Below, piece after piece: positions 27,691 to 42,822 of a stretch of DNA of 64,000 nucleotides. Source of the DNA: Bombus terrestris. Taxonomy: Eukaryota > Arthropoda > Insecta > Hymenoptera > Apidae. Below the pieces are notes generated by a model. The model did not search any database. It was not told the DNA's origin and saw only the letters and a program-made list of their open reading frames with translations. Where the stretch lies: contig NC_063273.1 of assembly GCF_910591885.1 (NCBI RefSeq), positions 310,001-374,000 of the forward strand. The letters are read 5' to 3'. A program made the position numbers and the translations under genes. Position 1 is the first letter of the stretch. Each line of letters opens with the position of its first letter.

Positions 27691-30600
27691 CGTAGGACAA
27701 CGTGGGACAACGTGGGACAACGTGGGACAACGTGGGACAACGTGGGACACCGTTGGACACCGTTGGACATCGTTGGACACCGTTGGACACCGTGGGACAA
27801 CGTGGGACAACGTGGGACAACGTGGGACAACGTGGGATAACGTGGGACACCGTTGGACACCGTGGGACACCGTTGGACACCGTTGGACATCGTTGGACAC
27901 CGTGGGACATCGTGGGACAACGTGGGACAACGTGGGACAACGTGGGACACCGTTGGACAACGTGGGACACCGTTGGACATCGTTGGACACCGTGGGACAA
28001 CGTGGGACAACGTGGGACAACGTGGGACAACGTGGGACAACGTGGGACATCGTGGGACAACGTGGGACAACGTGGGACAACGTGGGACAACGTGGGACAC
28101 CGTTGGACAACGTGGGACACCGTTGGGCATCGTTGGACACCGTGGGACAACGTGGGACAACGTGGGACAACGTGGGACAACGTGGGACAACGTGGGACAA
28201 CGTGGGACAACGTGGGACAACGTGGGACAACGTGGGACATCGTGGGACAACGTGGGACAACGTGGGACAACGTGGGACAACGTGGGACAACGTGGGACAC
28301 CGTTGGACATCGTTGGACACCGTGGGACAACGTGGGACAACGTGGGACAACGTGGGACAACGTGGGACAACGTGGGACACCGTTGGACACCGTTGGACAT
28401 CGTTGGACATCGTTGGACATCGTGGGACACCGTTGGACATCGTTGGACATCGTTGGACACCGTTGGACATCGTTGGACATCGTTGGACATCGTTGGACAC
28501 CGTTGGACACCGTTGGCCACCGTTGGACACCGTTGGACATCGGTGGACATCGTGGGACACCGTTGGACACCGTTGGACATCGTTGGACACCGTTGGACAC
28601 CGTGGGACAACGTGGGACAACGTGGGACAACGTGGGACACCGCGGGACACCGTTGGACACCGTTGGACATCGTTGGACACCGTGGGACAACGTGGGACAA
28701 CGTGGGACACCGTTGGACATCGTTGGACAACGTGGGACATCGTGGGACAACGTGGGACAACGTGGGACAACGTGGGACAACGTGGGACACCGTTGGACAC
28801 CGTGGGACACCGTTGGACACCGTTGGACACCGTGGGACACCGTTGGACACCGTTGGACATCGTTGGACACCGTGGGACAACGTGGGACAACGTGGGACAT
28901 CGTGGGACAACGTGGGACAACGTGGGACAACGTGGGACAACGTGGGACAACGTGGGACACCGTTGGACATCGTTGGACACCGTGGGACAACGTGGGACAA
29001 CGTGGGACAACGTGGGACAACGTGGGACAACGTGGGACACCGTTGGACACCGTTGGACATCGTTGGACATCGTTGGACATCGTGGGACACCGTTGGACAT
29101 CGTTGGACATCGTTGGACACCGTTGGACATCGTTGGACATCGTTGGACATCGTTGGACACCGTTGGACACCATTGGCCACCGTTGGACACCGTTGGACAT
29201 CGGTGGACATCGTGGGACACCGTTGGACACCGTTGGACATCGTTGGACACCGTTGGACACCGTGGGACAACGTGGGACAACGTGGGACAACGTGGGACAC
29301 CGCGGGACACCGTTGGACACCGTTGGACATCGTTGGACACCGTGGGACAACGTGGGACAACGTGGGACACCGTTGGACATCGTTGGACAACGTGGGACAT
29401 CGTGGGACAACGTGGGACAACGTGGGACAACGTGGGACAACGTGGGACACCGTTGGACACCGTGGGACACCGTTGGACACCGTTGGACACCGTGGGACAC
29501 CGTTGGACACCGTTGGACATCGTTGGACACCGTTGGACACCGTTGGACACCGTTGGACACCGTGGGACAACGTGGGACAACGTGGGACAACGTGGGACAA
29601 CGTGGGACACCGTGGGACACCGTTGGACACCGTTGGACATCGTTGGACACCGTGGGACAACGTGGGACAACGTGGGACACCGTTGGACACCGTGGGACAA
29701 CGTGGGACAACGTGGGACAACGTGGGACAACGTGGGACAACGTGGGACAACGTAGGACAACGTGGGACAACGTGGGACACCGTTGGACATCGTTGGACAA
29801 CGTGGGACATCGTGGGACAACGTGGGACAACGTGGGACAACGTGGGACAACGTGGGACACCGTTGGACACCGTGGGACACCGTTGGACACCGTTGGACAC
29901 CGTGGGACACTGTTGGACACCGTTGGACATCGTTGGACACCGTTGGACACCGTTGGACACCGTTGGACACCGTGGGACAACGTGGGACAACGTGGGACAA
30001 CGTGGGACAACGTGGGACAACGTGGGACAACGTGGGACAACGTGGGACAACGTGGGACAACGTGGGACAACGTGGGACAACGTGGGACAACGTGGGACAA
30101 CATGGGACAACGTGGGACAACGTGGGACAACGTGGGACACCGTTGGACACCGTGGGACAACGTGGGACAACGTGGGACAACGTGGGACAACGTGGGACAA
30201 CGTGGGACAGCGTAGGACAACGTGGGACAACGTGGGACAACGTGGGACAACGTGGGACAACGTGGGACACCGTTGGACACCGTGGGACACCGTTGGACAC
30301 CGTTGGACATCGTTGGACACCGTGGGACATCGTGGGACAACGTGGGACAACGTGGGACAACGTGGGACAACGTGGGACACCGTGGGACAACGTGGGACAC
30401 CGTTGGACATCGTTGGACACCGTGGGACAACGTGGGACAACGTGGGACAACGTGGGACAACGTGGGACAACGTGGGACATCGTGGGACAACGTGGGACAA
30501 CGTGGGACAACGTGGGACAACGTGGGACAACGTGGGACAACGTGGGACAACGTGGGACAACGTGGGACAACGTGGGACAACGTGGGACAACGTGGGACAC

Positions 30601-32800
30601 CGTTGGACACCGTTGGACATCGTTGGACACCGTTGGACACCGTGGGACAACGTGGGACAACGTGGGACAACGTGGGACAACGTGGGACAACGTGGGACAA
30701 CGTGGGACACCGTTGGACACCGTGGGACACCGTTGGACACCGTTGGACATCGTTGGACACCGTGGGACATCGTGGGACAACGTGGGACAACGTGGGACAA
30801 CGTGGGACAACGTGGGACACCGTTGGACAAGGTGGGACACCGTTGGACATCGTTGGACACCGTGGGACAACGTGGGACAACGTGGGACACCGTTGGACAT
30901 CGTTGGACACCGTGGGACAACGTGGGACAACGTGGGACAACGTGGGACAACGTGGGACAACGTGGGACATCGTGGGACAACGTGGGACAACGTGGGACAA
31001 CGTGGGACAACGTGGGACACCGTTGGACAACGTGGGACACCGTTGGGCATCGTTGGACACCGTGGGACAACGTGGGACGACGTGGGACAACGTGGGACAA
31101 CGTGGGACAACGTGGGACAACGTGGGACAACGTGGGACACCGTTGGACATCGTTGGACATCGTTGGACACCGTTGGACATCGTTGGACATCGTTGGACAT
31201 CGTTGGACACCGTTGGACACCGTTGGACACCGTTGGACACCGTTGGACATCGGTGGACATCGCGGGACACCGTTGGACATCGTTGGACACCGTTGGACAC
31301 CGTGGGACAACGTGGGACAACGTGGGACAACGTGGGACAACGTGGGACAACGTGGGACAACGTGGGACACCGTTGGACACCGTTGGACATCGTTGGACAC
31401 CGTTGGACACAGTGGGACAACGTGGGACAACGTGGGACAACGTGGGACAACGTGGGACAACGTGGGACACCGTTGGACACCGTGGGACACCGTTGGACAC
31501 CGTTGGACATCGTTGGACACCGTGGGACATCGTGGGACAACGTGGGACAACGTGGGACAACGTGGGACAACGTGGGACACCGTTGGACAACGTGGGACAC
31601 CGTTGGACATCGTTGGACACCGTGGGACATCGTTGGACACCGTGGGACAACGTGGGACAACGTGGGACAACGTGGGACAACGTGGGACAACGTGGGACAT
31701 CGTGGGACAACGTGGGACAACGTGGGACAACGTGGGACAACGTGGGACACCGTTGGACAACGTGGGACACCGTTGGGCATCGTTGGACACCGTGGGACAA
31801 CGTGGGACACCGTTGGGCATCGTTGGACACCGTGGGACAACGTGGGACAACGTGGGACAACGTGGGACAACGTGGGACAACGTGGGACAACGTGGGACAA
31901 CGTGGGACAACGTGGGACAACGTGGGACATCGTGGGACAACGTGGGACAACGTGGGACAACGTGGGACAACGTGGGACAACGTGGGACACCGTTGGACAT
32001 CGTTGGACACCGTGGGACAACGTGGGACAACGTGGGACAACGTGGGACACCGTTGGACACCGTTGGACATCGTTGGACACCGTTGGACACCGTGGGACAA
32101 CGTGGGACAACGTGGGACAACGTGGGACAACGTGGGACAACGTGGGACAACGTGGGACAACGTGGGACATCGTGGGACAACGTGGGACAACGTGGGACAC
32201 CGTTGGACAACGTGGGACACCGTTGGACATCGTTGGACATCGTGGGACACCGTTGGACATCGTTGGACATCGTTGGACACCGTTGGACATCGTTGGACAT
32301 CGTTGGACATCGTTGGACACCGTTGGACACCGTTGGACACCGTTGGACACCGTTGGACATCGGTGTCCATCGTGGGACACCGTTGGACACCGTTGGACAT
32401 CGTTGGACACCGTTGGACACCGTGGGACAACGTGGGACAACGTGGGACACCGTGGGACATCGTTGGACACCGTTGGACACCGTGGGACAACGTGGGACAA
32501 CGTGGGACAACGTGGGACAAGGTGGGACAACGTGGGACAACGTGGGACAACGTGGGACAACGTGGGACAACGTGGGACATCGTGGGACAACGTGGGACAA
32601 CGTGGGACAACGTGGGACAACGTGGGACACCGTTGGACAACGTGGGACACCGTTGGACATCGTGGGACACCGTGGGACAACGTGGGACAACGTGGGACAA
32701 CGTGGGACACCGTTGGACACCGTTGGACATCATTGGACATCGTTGGACATCGTGGGACACCGTTGGACATCGTTGGACATCGTTGGACACCGTTGGACAT
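25601..32800. repeat. HOR domain, first copy (left member of the 10,011-bp duplication)
   Basis: From about 25,600 to 32,800 the order of rare units is repeated at 35,612-42,811 with a constant offset of 10,011 bp. Examples are CGGTGGACAT 25,641 to 35,652, CGCTGGACAT 26,521 to 36,532, CGTGGGATAA 27,831 to 37,842, TGTTGGACAC 29,911 to 39,922, CATTGGCCAC 29,171 to 39,182, and CATTGGACAT 32,731 to 42,742. The offset is not a multiple of 10 because one 11-bp unit lies between the copies. The last 1,540 bp, from CGCGGGACAC at 31,261 to the 11-mer, is the closing segment shared by all HOR copies. Confidence 0.85.
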
Positions 32801-32811
32801 CTTTTGGACAT
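32801..32811. repeat. 11-bp HOR marker unit, copy 1
   Basis: CTTTTGGACAT replaces a decamer and moves the register from 1 to 2 (last digit of unit starts). It sits between Tt on the left and Tt on the right and lies exactly 70 bp after CATTGGACAT (32,731), the unit whose TCA stops the longest minus-strand frame. It is the first register break in the window. Confidence 0.97.
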
Positions 32812-35800
32812 CGTTGGACATCGTTGGACACCGTTGGACACCGTTGGACACCGTTGGACACCGTTGGACATCGGTGGACATCGTGGGACACCGTTGGACA
32901 CCGTTGGACATCGTTGGACACCGTTGGACACCGTGGGACAACGTGGGACAACGTGGGACAACGTGGGACAACGTGGGACACCGTGGGACACCGTTGGACA
33001 CCGTTGGACATCGTTGGACACCGTGGGACAACGTGGGACAACGTGGGACACCGTTGGACACCGTGGGACAACGTGGGACAACGTGGGACAACGTGGGACA
33101 ACGTGGGACAACGTGGGACAACGTAGGACAACGTGGGACAACGTGGGACACCGTTGGACATCGTTGGACAACGTGGGACATCGTGGGACAACGTGGGACA
33201 ACGTGGGACAACGTGGGACAACGTGGGACAACGTGGGACACCGTTGGACACCGTGGGACAACGTGGGACAACGTGGGACAACGTGGGACAACGTGGGACA
33301 ACGTGGGACAACGTGGGACAACGTGGGACAACGTGGGACAACGTGGGACACCGTTGGACACCGTGGGACACCGTTGGACACCGTTGGACATCGTTGGACA
33401 CCGTGGGACAACGTGGGACAACGTGGGACATCGTGGGACAACGTGGGACAACGTGGGACAACGTGGGACAACGTGGGACATCGTTGGACACCGTTGGACA
33501 CCGTGGGACAACGTGGGACACCGTTGGACACCGTGGGACACCGTTGGACACCGTTGGACATCGTTGGACACCGTGGGACAACGTGGGACAACGTGGGACA
33601 TCGTGGGACAACGTGGGACAACGTGGGACAACGTGGGACAACGTGGGACATCGTTGGACACCGTTGGACACCGTGGGACAACGTGGGACAACGTGGGACA
33701 ACGTGGGACAACGTGGGACAACGTGGGACATCGTGGGACAACGTGGGACAACGTGGGACAACGTGGGACAACGTGGGACAACGTGGGACACCGTTGGACA
33801 TCGTTGGACACCGTGGGACAACGTGGGACAACGTGGGACAACGTGGGACAACGTGGGACACCGTTGGACATCGTTGGACAACGTGGGACATCGTGGGACA
33901 ACGTGGGACAACGTGGGACAACGTGGGACAACGTGGGACACCGTTGGACATCGTTGGACACCGTGGGACAACGTGGGACAACGTGGGACACCGTGGGACA
34001 CCGTTGGACACCGTTGGACATCGTTGGACACCGTGGGACAACGTGGGACAACGTGGGACACCGTTGGACACCGTGGGACAACGTGGGACAACGTGGGACA
34101 ACGTGGGACAACGTGGGACAACGTGGGACAACGTAGGACAACGTGGAACAACGTGGGACACCGTTGGACATCGTTGGACAACGTGGGACATCGTGGGACA
34201 ACGTGGGACAACGTAGGACAACGTGGGACAACGTGGGACACCGTTGGACATCGTTGGACAACGTGGGACAACGTGGGACAACGTGGGACAACGTGGGACA
34301 ACGTGGGACAACGTGGGACACCGTTGGACATCGTCGGACAACGTGGGACAACGTGGGACAACGTGGGACAACGTGGGACAACGTGGGACACCGTGGGACA
34401 CAGTTGGACACCGTGGGACACCGTTGGGCACCGTTGGACATCGTTGGACACCGTGGGACAACGTGGGACAACGTGGGACACCGTGGGACAACGTGGGACA
34501 ACGTGGGACAACGTGGGACACCGTTGGACACCGTTGGACATCGTTGGACAACGTGGGACATCGTGGGACAACGTGGGACATCGTGGGACAACGTGGGACA
34601 ACGTGGGACAACGTGGGACAACGTGGGACACCGTTGGACATCGTTGGACAACGTGGGACAACGTGGGACAACGTGGGACAACGTGGGACAACGTGGGACA
34701 ACGTGGGACACCGTTGGACATCGTTGGACAACGTGGGACAACGTGGGACAACGTGGGACAACGTGGGACAACGTGGGACACCGTGGGACACAGTTGGACA
34801 CCGTGGGACACCGTTGGGCACCGTTGGACATCGTTGGACACCGTGGGACAACGTGGGACAACGTGGGACAACGTGGGACAACGTGGGACAACGTGGGACA
34901 AGGTGGGACACCGTTGGACACCGTGGGACACCGTTGGACACCGTTGGACATCGTTGGACACCGTGGGACATCGTGGGACAACGTGGGACAACGTGGGACA
35001 ACGTGGGACAACGTGGGACACCGTTGGACAAGGTGGGACACCGTTGGACATCGTTGGACACCGTGGGACAACGTGGGACAACGTGGGACACCGTTGGACA
35101 TCGTTGGACACCGTGGGACAACGTGGGACAACGTGGGACAACGTGGGACAACGTGGGACAACGTGGGACAACGTGGGACAACGTGGGACAACGTGGGACA
35201 ACGTGGGACAACGTGGGACACCGTTGGACAACGTGGGACACCGTTGGACATCGTTGGACACCGTGGGACAACGTGGGACGACGTGGGACAACGTGGGACA
35301 ACGTGGGACAACGTGGGACAACGTGGGACAACGTGGGACACCGTTGGACATCGTTGGACATCGTTGGACACCGTTGGACATCGTTGGACATCGTTGGACA
35401 TCGTTGGACACCGTTGGACACCGTTGGACACCGTTGGACACCGTTGGACATCGGTGGACATCGCGGGACACCGTTGGACATCGTTGGACACCGTTGGACA
35501 CCGTGGGACAACGTGGGACAACGTGGGACAACGTGGGACAACGTGGGACAACGTGGGACAACGTGGGACAACGTGGGACAACGTGGGACAACGTGGGACA
35601 ACGTGGGACAACGTGGGACACCGTTGGACACCGTTGGACACCGTTGGACATCGGTGGACATCGTGGGACACCGTTGGACACCGTTGGACATCGTTGGACA
35701 CCGTTGGACACCGTGGGACAACGTGGGACAACGTGGGACAACGTGGGACAACGTGGGACAACGTGGGACACCGTTGGACACCGTTGGACATCGTTGGACA

Positions 35801-38800
35801 CCGTTGGACACCGTGGGACAACGTGGGACAACGTGGGACAACGTGGGACAACGTGGGACAACGTGGGACACCGTTGGACACCGTGGGACACCGTTGGACA
35901 CCGTTGGACATCGTTGGACACCGTGGGACATCGTGGGACAACGTGGGACAACGTGGGACAACGTGGGACACCGTTGGACAACGTGGGACACCGTTGGACA
36001 TCGTTGGACACCGTGGGACAACGTGGGACAACGTGGGACAACGTGGGACAACGTGGGACAACGTGGGACATCGTAGGACAACGTGGGACAACGTGGGACA
36101 ACGTGGGACAACGTGGGACACCGTTGGACAACGTGGGACACCGTTGGGCATCGTTGGACACCGTGGGACAACGTGGCACAACGTGGGACAACGTGGGACA
36201 ACGTGGGACAACGTGGGACAACGTGGGACAACGTGGGACAACGTGGGACAACGTGGGACAACGTGGGACAACGTGGGACAACGTGGGACAACGTGGGACA
36301 CCGTTGGACATCGTTGGACACCGTGGGACAACGTGGGACAACGTGGGACAACGTGGGACAACGTGGGACACCGTTGGACACCGTTGGACATCGTTGGACA
36401 TCGTTGGACTTCGTGGGACACCGTTGGACATCGTTGGACATCGTTGGACACCGTTGGACATCGTTGGACATCGTTGGACATCGTTGGACACCGTTGGACA
36501 CCGTTGGACACCGTTGGACACCGTTGGACATCGCTGGACATCGTGGGACACCGTGGGACAACGTGGGACAACGTGGGACAACGTGGGACACCGTTGGACA
36601 CCGTTGGACATCGTTGGACATCGTTGGACATCGTGGGACACCGTTGGACATCGTTGGACATCGTTGGACACCGTTGGACATCGTTGGACATCGTTGGACA
36701 CCGTTGGACACCGTTGGCCACCGTTGGACACCGTTGGACATCGGTGGACATCGTGGGACACCGTTGGACACCGTTGGACATCGTTGGACACCGTTGGACA
36801 CCGTGGGACAACGTGGGACAACGTGGGACAACGTGGGACAACGTGGGACACCGCGGGACACCGTTGGACACCGTTGGACATCGTTGGACACCGTGGGACA
36901 ACGTGGGACAACGTGGGACACCGTTGGACACCGTGGGACAACGTGGGACAACGTGGGACAACGTGGGACAACGTGGGACAACGTGGGACAACGTAGGACA
37001 ACGTGGGACAACGTGGGACACCGTTGGACATCGTTGGACAACGTGGGACATCGTGGGACAACGTGGGACAACGTGGGACAACGTGGGACAACGTGGGACA
37101 CCGTTGGACACCGTGGGACACCGTTGGACACCGTTGGACATCGGTGGACATCGTGGGACACCGTTGGACACAGTTGGACATCGTTGGACACCGTTGGACA
37201 CCGTGGGACAACGTGGGACAACGTGGGACAACGTGGGACAACGTGGGACAACGTGGGACAACGTGGGACACCGTTGGACATCGTTGGACATCGTTGGACA
37301 CCGTTGGACATCGTTGGACATCGTTGGACATCGTTGGACACCGTTGGACACCGTTGGACACCGTTGGACACCGTTGGACATCGGTGGACATCGTGGGACA
37401 CCGTTGGACACCGTTGGACATCGTTGGACACCGTGGGACATCGTGGGACAACGTGGGACAACGTGGGACAACGTGGGACAACGTGGGACAACGTGGGACA
37501 ACGTGGGACAACGTGGGACAACGTGGGACAACGTGGGACATCGTGGGACAACGTGGGACAACGTGGGACAACGTGGGACAACGTGGGACACCGTTGGACA
37601 ACGTGGGACACCGTTGGACACCGTTGGACACCGTTGGACATCGGTGGACATCGTGGGACACCGTTGGACACCGTTGGACATCGTTGGACACCGTTGGACA
37701 CCGTAGGACAACGTGGGACAACGTGGGACAACGTGGGACAACGTGGGACAACGTGGGACACCGTTGGACACCGTTGGACATCGTTGGACACCGTTGGACA
37801 CCGTGGGACAACGTGGGACAACGTGGGACAACGTGGGACAACGTGGGATAACGTGGGACACCGTTGGACACCGTGGGACACCGTTGGACACCGTTGGACA
37901 TCGTTGGACACCGTGGGACATCGTGGGACAACGTGGGACAACGTGGGACAACGTGGGACACCGTGGGACAACGTGGGACACCGTTGGACATCGTGGGACA
38001 ACGTGGGACAACGTGGGACAACGTGGGACAACGTGGGACAACGTGGGACAACGTGGGACATCGTGGGACAACGTGGGACAACGTGGGACAACGTGGGACA
38101 ACGTGGGACACCGTTGGACAACGTGGGACACCGTTGGGCATCGTTGGACACCGTGGGACAACGTGGGACAACGTGGGACAACGTGGGACAACGTGGGACA
38201 ACGTGGGACAACGTGGGACAACGTGGGACAACGTGGGACAACGTGGGACATCGTGGGACAACGTGGGACAACGTGGGACAACGTGGGACAACGTGGGACA
38301 ACGTGGGACACCGTTGGACATCGTTGGACACCGTGGGACAACGTGGGACAACGTGGGACAACGTGGGACAACGTGGGACAACGTGGGACACCGTTGGACA
38401 CCGTTGGACATCGTTGGACATCGTTGGACATCGTGGGACACCGTTGGACATCGTTGGACATCGTTGGACACCGTTGGACATCGTTGGACATCGTTGGACA
38501 TCGTTGGACACCGTTGGACACCGTTGGCCACCGTTGGACACCGTTGGACATCGGTGGACATCGTGGGACACCGTTGGACACCGTTGGACATCGTTGGACA
38601 CCGTTGGACACCGTGGGACAACGTGGGACAACGTGGGACAACGTGGGACACCGCGGGACACCGTTGGACACCGTTGGACATCGTTGGACACCGTGGGACA
38701 ACGTGGGACAACGTGGGACACCGTTGGACATCGTTGGACAACGTGGGACATCGTGGGACAACGTGGGACAACGTGGGACAACGTGGGACAACGTGGGACA

Positions 38801-41800
38801 CCGTTGGACACCGTGGGACACCGTTGGACACCGTTGGACACCGTGGGACACCGTTGGACACCGTTGGACATCGTTGGACACCGTGGGACAACGTGGGACA
38901 ACGTGGGACATCGTGGGACAACGTGGGACAACGTGGGACAACGTGGGACAACGTGGGACAACGTGGGACACCGTTGGACATCGTTGGACACCGTGGGACA
39001 ACGTGGGACAACGTGGGACAACGTGGGACAACGTGGGACAACGTGGGACACCGTTGGACACCGTTGGACATCGTTGGACATCGTTGGACATCGTGGGACA
39101 CCGTTGGACATCGTTGGACATCGTTGGACACCGTTGGACATCGTTGGACATCGTTGGACATCGTTGGACACCGTTGGACACCATTGGCCACCGTTGGACA
39201 CCGTTGGACATCGGTGGACATCGTGGGACACCGTTGGACACCGTTGGACATCGTTGGACACCGTTGGACACCGTGGGACAACGTGGGACAACGTGGGACA
39301 ACGTGGGACACCGCGGGACACCGTTGGACACCGTTGGACATCGTTGGACACCGTGGGACAACGTGGGACAACGTGGGACACCGTTGGACACCGTGGGACA
39401 ACGTGGGACATCGTGGGACAACGTGGGACAACGTGGGACAACGTGGGACAACGTGGGACACCGTTGGACACCGTGGGACACCGTTGGACACCGTTGGACA
39501 CCGTGGGACACCGTTGGACACCGTTGGACATCGTTGGACACCGTTGGACACCGTTGGACACCGTTGGACACCGTGGGACAACGTGGGACAACGTGGGACA
39601 ACGTGGGACAACGTGGGACACCGTGGGACACCGTTGGACACCGTTGGACATCGTTGGACACCGTGGGACAACGTGGGACAACGTGGGACACCGTTGGACA
39701 CCGTGGGACAACGTGGGACAACGTGGGACAACGTGGGACAACGTGGGACAACGTGGGACAACGTAGGACAACGTGGGACAACGTGGGACACCGTTGGACA
39801 TCGTTGGACAACGTGGGACATCGTGGGACAACGTGGGACAACGTGGGACAACGTGGGACAACGTGGGACACCGTTGGACACCGTGGGACACCGTTGGACA
39901 CCGTTGGACACCGTGGGACACTGTTGGACACCGTTGGACATCGTTGGACACCGTTGGACACCGTTGGACACCGTTGGACACCGTGGGACAACGTGGGACA
40001 ACGTGGGACAACGTGGGACAACGTGGGACAACGTGGGACAACGTGGGACAACGTGGGACAACGTGGGACAACGTGGGACAACGTGGGACAACGTGGGACA
40101 ACGTGGGACAACGTGGGACAACGTGGGACAACGTGGGACAACGTGGGACACCGTTGGACACCGTGGGACAACGTGGGACAACGTGGGACAACGTGGGACA
40201 ACGTGGGACAACGTGGGACAGCGTAGGACAACGTGGGACACCGTGGGACACCGTGGGACAACGTGGGACAACGTGGGACACCGTGGGACACCGTGGGACA
40301 CCGTTGGACACCGTTGGACATCGTTGGACACCGTGGGACAACGTGGGACAACGTGGGACAACGTGGGACAACGTGGGACAACGTGGGACACCGTTGGACA
40401 ACGTGGGACACCGTTGGACATCGTTGGACACCGTGGGACAACGTGGGACAACGTGGGACAACGTGGGACAACGTGGGACAACGTGGGACATCGTGGGACA
40501 ACGTGGGACAACGTGGGACAACGTGGGACAACGTGGGACAACGTGGGACAACGTGGGACAACGTGGGACAACGTGGGACAACGTGGGACAACGTGGGACA
40601 ACGTGGGACACCGTTGGACACCGTTGGACATCGTTGGACACCGTTGGACACCGTGGGACAACGTGGGACAACGTGGGACAACGTGGGACAACGTGGGACA
40701 ACGTGGGACAACGTGGGACACCGTTGGACACCGTGGGACACCGTTGGACACCGTTGGACATCGTTGGACACCGTGGGACATCGTGGGACAACGTGGGACA
40801 ACGTGGGACAACGTGGGACAACGTGGGACACCGTTGGACAAGGTGGGACACCGTTGGACATCGTTGGACACCGTGGGACAACGTGGGACAACGTGGGACA
40901 CCGTTGGACATCGTTGGACACCGTGGGACAACGTGGGACAACGTGGGACAACGTGGGACAACGTGGGACAACGTGGGACATCGTGGGACAACGTGGGACA
41001 ACGTGGGACAACGTGGGACAACGTGGGACACCGTTGGACAACGTGGGACACCGTTGGGCATCGTTGGACACCGTGGGACAACGTGGGACGACGTGGGACA
41101 ACGTGGGACAACGTGGGACAACGTGGGACAACGTGGGACAACGTGGGACACCGTTGGACATCGTTGGACATCGTTGGACACCGTTGGACATCGTTGGACA
41201 TCGTTGGACATCGTTGGACACCGTTGGACACCGTTGGACACCGTTGGACACCGTTGGACATCGGTGGACATCGCGGGACACCGTTGGACATCGTTGGACA
41301 CCGTTGGACACCGTGGGACAACGTGGGACAACGTGGGACAACGTGGGACAACGTGGGACAACGTGGGACAACGTGGGACACCGTTGGACACCGTTGGACA
41401 TCGTTGGACACCGTTGGACACAGTGGGACAACGTGGGACAACGTGGGACAACGTGGGACAACGTGGGACAACGTGGGACACCGTTGGACACCGTGGGACA
41501 CCGTTGGACACCGTTGGACATCGTTGGACACCGTGGGACATCGTGGGACAACGTGGGACAACGTGGGACAACGTGGGACAACGTGGGACACCGTTGGACA
41601 ACGTGGGACACCGTTGGACATCGTTGGACACCGTGGGACATCGTTGGACACCGTGGGACAACGTGGGACAACGTGGGACAACGTGGGACAACGTGGGACA
41701 ACGTGGGACATCGTGGGACAACGTGGGACAACGTGGGACAACGTGGGACAACGTGGGACACCGTTGGACAACGTGGGACACCGTTGGGCATCGTTGGACA

Positions 41801-42811
41801 CCGTGGGACAACGTGGGACACCGTTGGGCATCGTTGGACACCGTGGGACAACGTGGGACAACGTGGGACAACGTGGGACAACGTGGGACAACGTGGGACA
41901 ACGTGGGACAACGTGGGACAACGTGGGACAACGTGGGACATCGTGGGACAACGTGGGACAACGTGGGACAACGTGGGACAACGTGGGACAACGTGGGACA
42001 CCGTTGGACATCGTTGGACACCGTGGGACAACGTGGGACAACGTGGGACAACGTGGGACACCGTTGGACACCGTTGGACATCGTTGGACACCGTTGGACA
42101 CCGTGGGACAACGTGGGACAACGTGGGACAACGTGGGACAACGTGGGACAACGTGGGACAACGTGGGACAACGTGGGACATCGTGGGACAACGTGGGACA
42201 ACGTGGGACACCGTTGGACAACGTGGGACACCGTTGGACATCGTTGGACATCGTGGGACACCGTTGGACATCGTTGGACATCGTTGGACACCGTTGGACA
42301 TCGTTGGACATCGTTGGACATCGTTGGACACCGTTGGACACCGTTGGACACCGTTGGACACCGTTGGACATCGGTGTACATCGTGGGACACCGTTGGACA
42401 CCGTTGGACATCGTTGGACACCGTTGGACACCGTGGGACAACGTGGGACAACGTGGGACACCGTTGGACATCGTTGGACACCGTGGGACACCGTGGGACA
42501 ACGTGGGACAACGTGGGACAACGTGGGACAAGGTGGGACAACGTGGGACAACGTGGGACAACGTGGGACAACGTGGGACAACGTGGGACATCGTGGGACA
42601 ACGTGGGACAACGTGGGACAACGTGGGACAACGTGGGACACCGTTGGACAACGTGGGACAGCGTGGGACATCGTTGGACACCGTGGGACAACGTGGGACA
42701 ACGTGGGACAACGTGGGACACCGTTGGACACCGTTGGACATCATTGGACATCGTTGGACATCGTGGGACACCGTTGGACATCGTTGGACATCGTTGGACA
42801 CCGTTGGACAT
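32801..42811. repeat. HOR copy 2 (10,011 bp)
   Basis: It begins with the 11-mer and has three parts. Part R (32,801-35,461, 2,661 bp, marker to CGCGGGACAC at 35,462) is shared with every later copy. A 5,810-bp middle from 35,462 to the second CGCGGGACAC at 41,272 matches the 10,011-bp-earlier DNA from about 35,612. A 1,540-bp closing segment runs up to the next marker. Part R has TAG units at 33,122, 34,132 and 34,212 and two copies, 390 bp apart, of a string with AGTTGGACAC and CGTTGGGCAC. The unit matching CATGGGACAA of 30,101 is ordinary Ga here. Confidence 0.87.
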
Positions 42812-42822
42812 CTTTTGGACAT
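42812..42822. repeat. 11-bp HOR marker unit, copy 2
   Basis: CTTTTGGACAT, 10,011 bp after the first marker, again preceded 70 bp upstream by CATTGGACAT (42,742). It moves the register to unit starts ending in 3. Confidence 0.97.

Noticed and set aside
32361..32370. CGGTGTCCAT as a short inversion (TGTCC resembles the reverse complement of GGACA)
   Set aside because: Related copies read CGGTGTACAT at 42,372, 47,913, 52,114 and 57,655, so it is explained by base changes in an otherwise normal unit; no inverted neighbouring units are seen.
5973..32720. Giant minus-strand protein gene
   Set aside because: The frame is open only because the unit lacks TCA, TTA and CTA. The same residue cycle appears in the other minus-strand frames, and the frame ends wherever one point change makes TCA.
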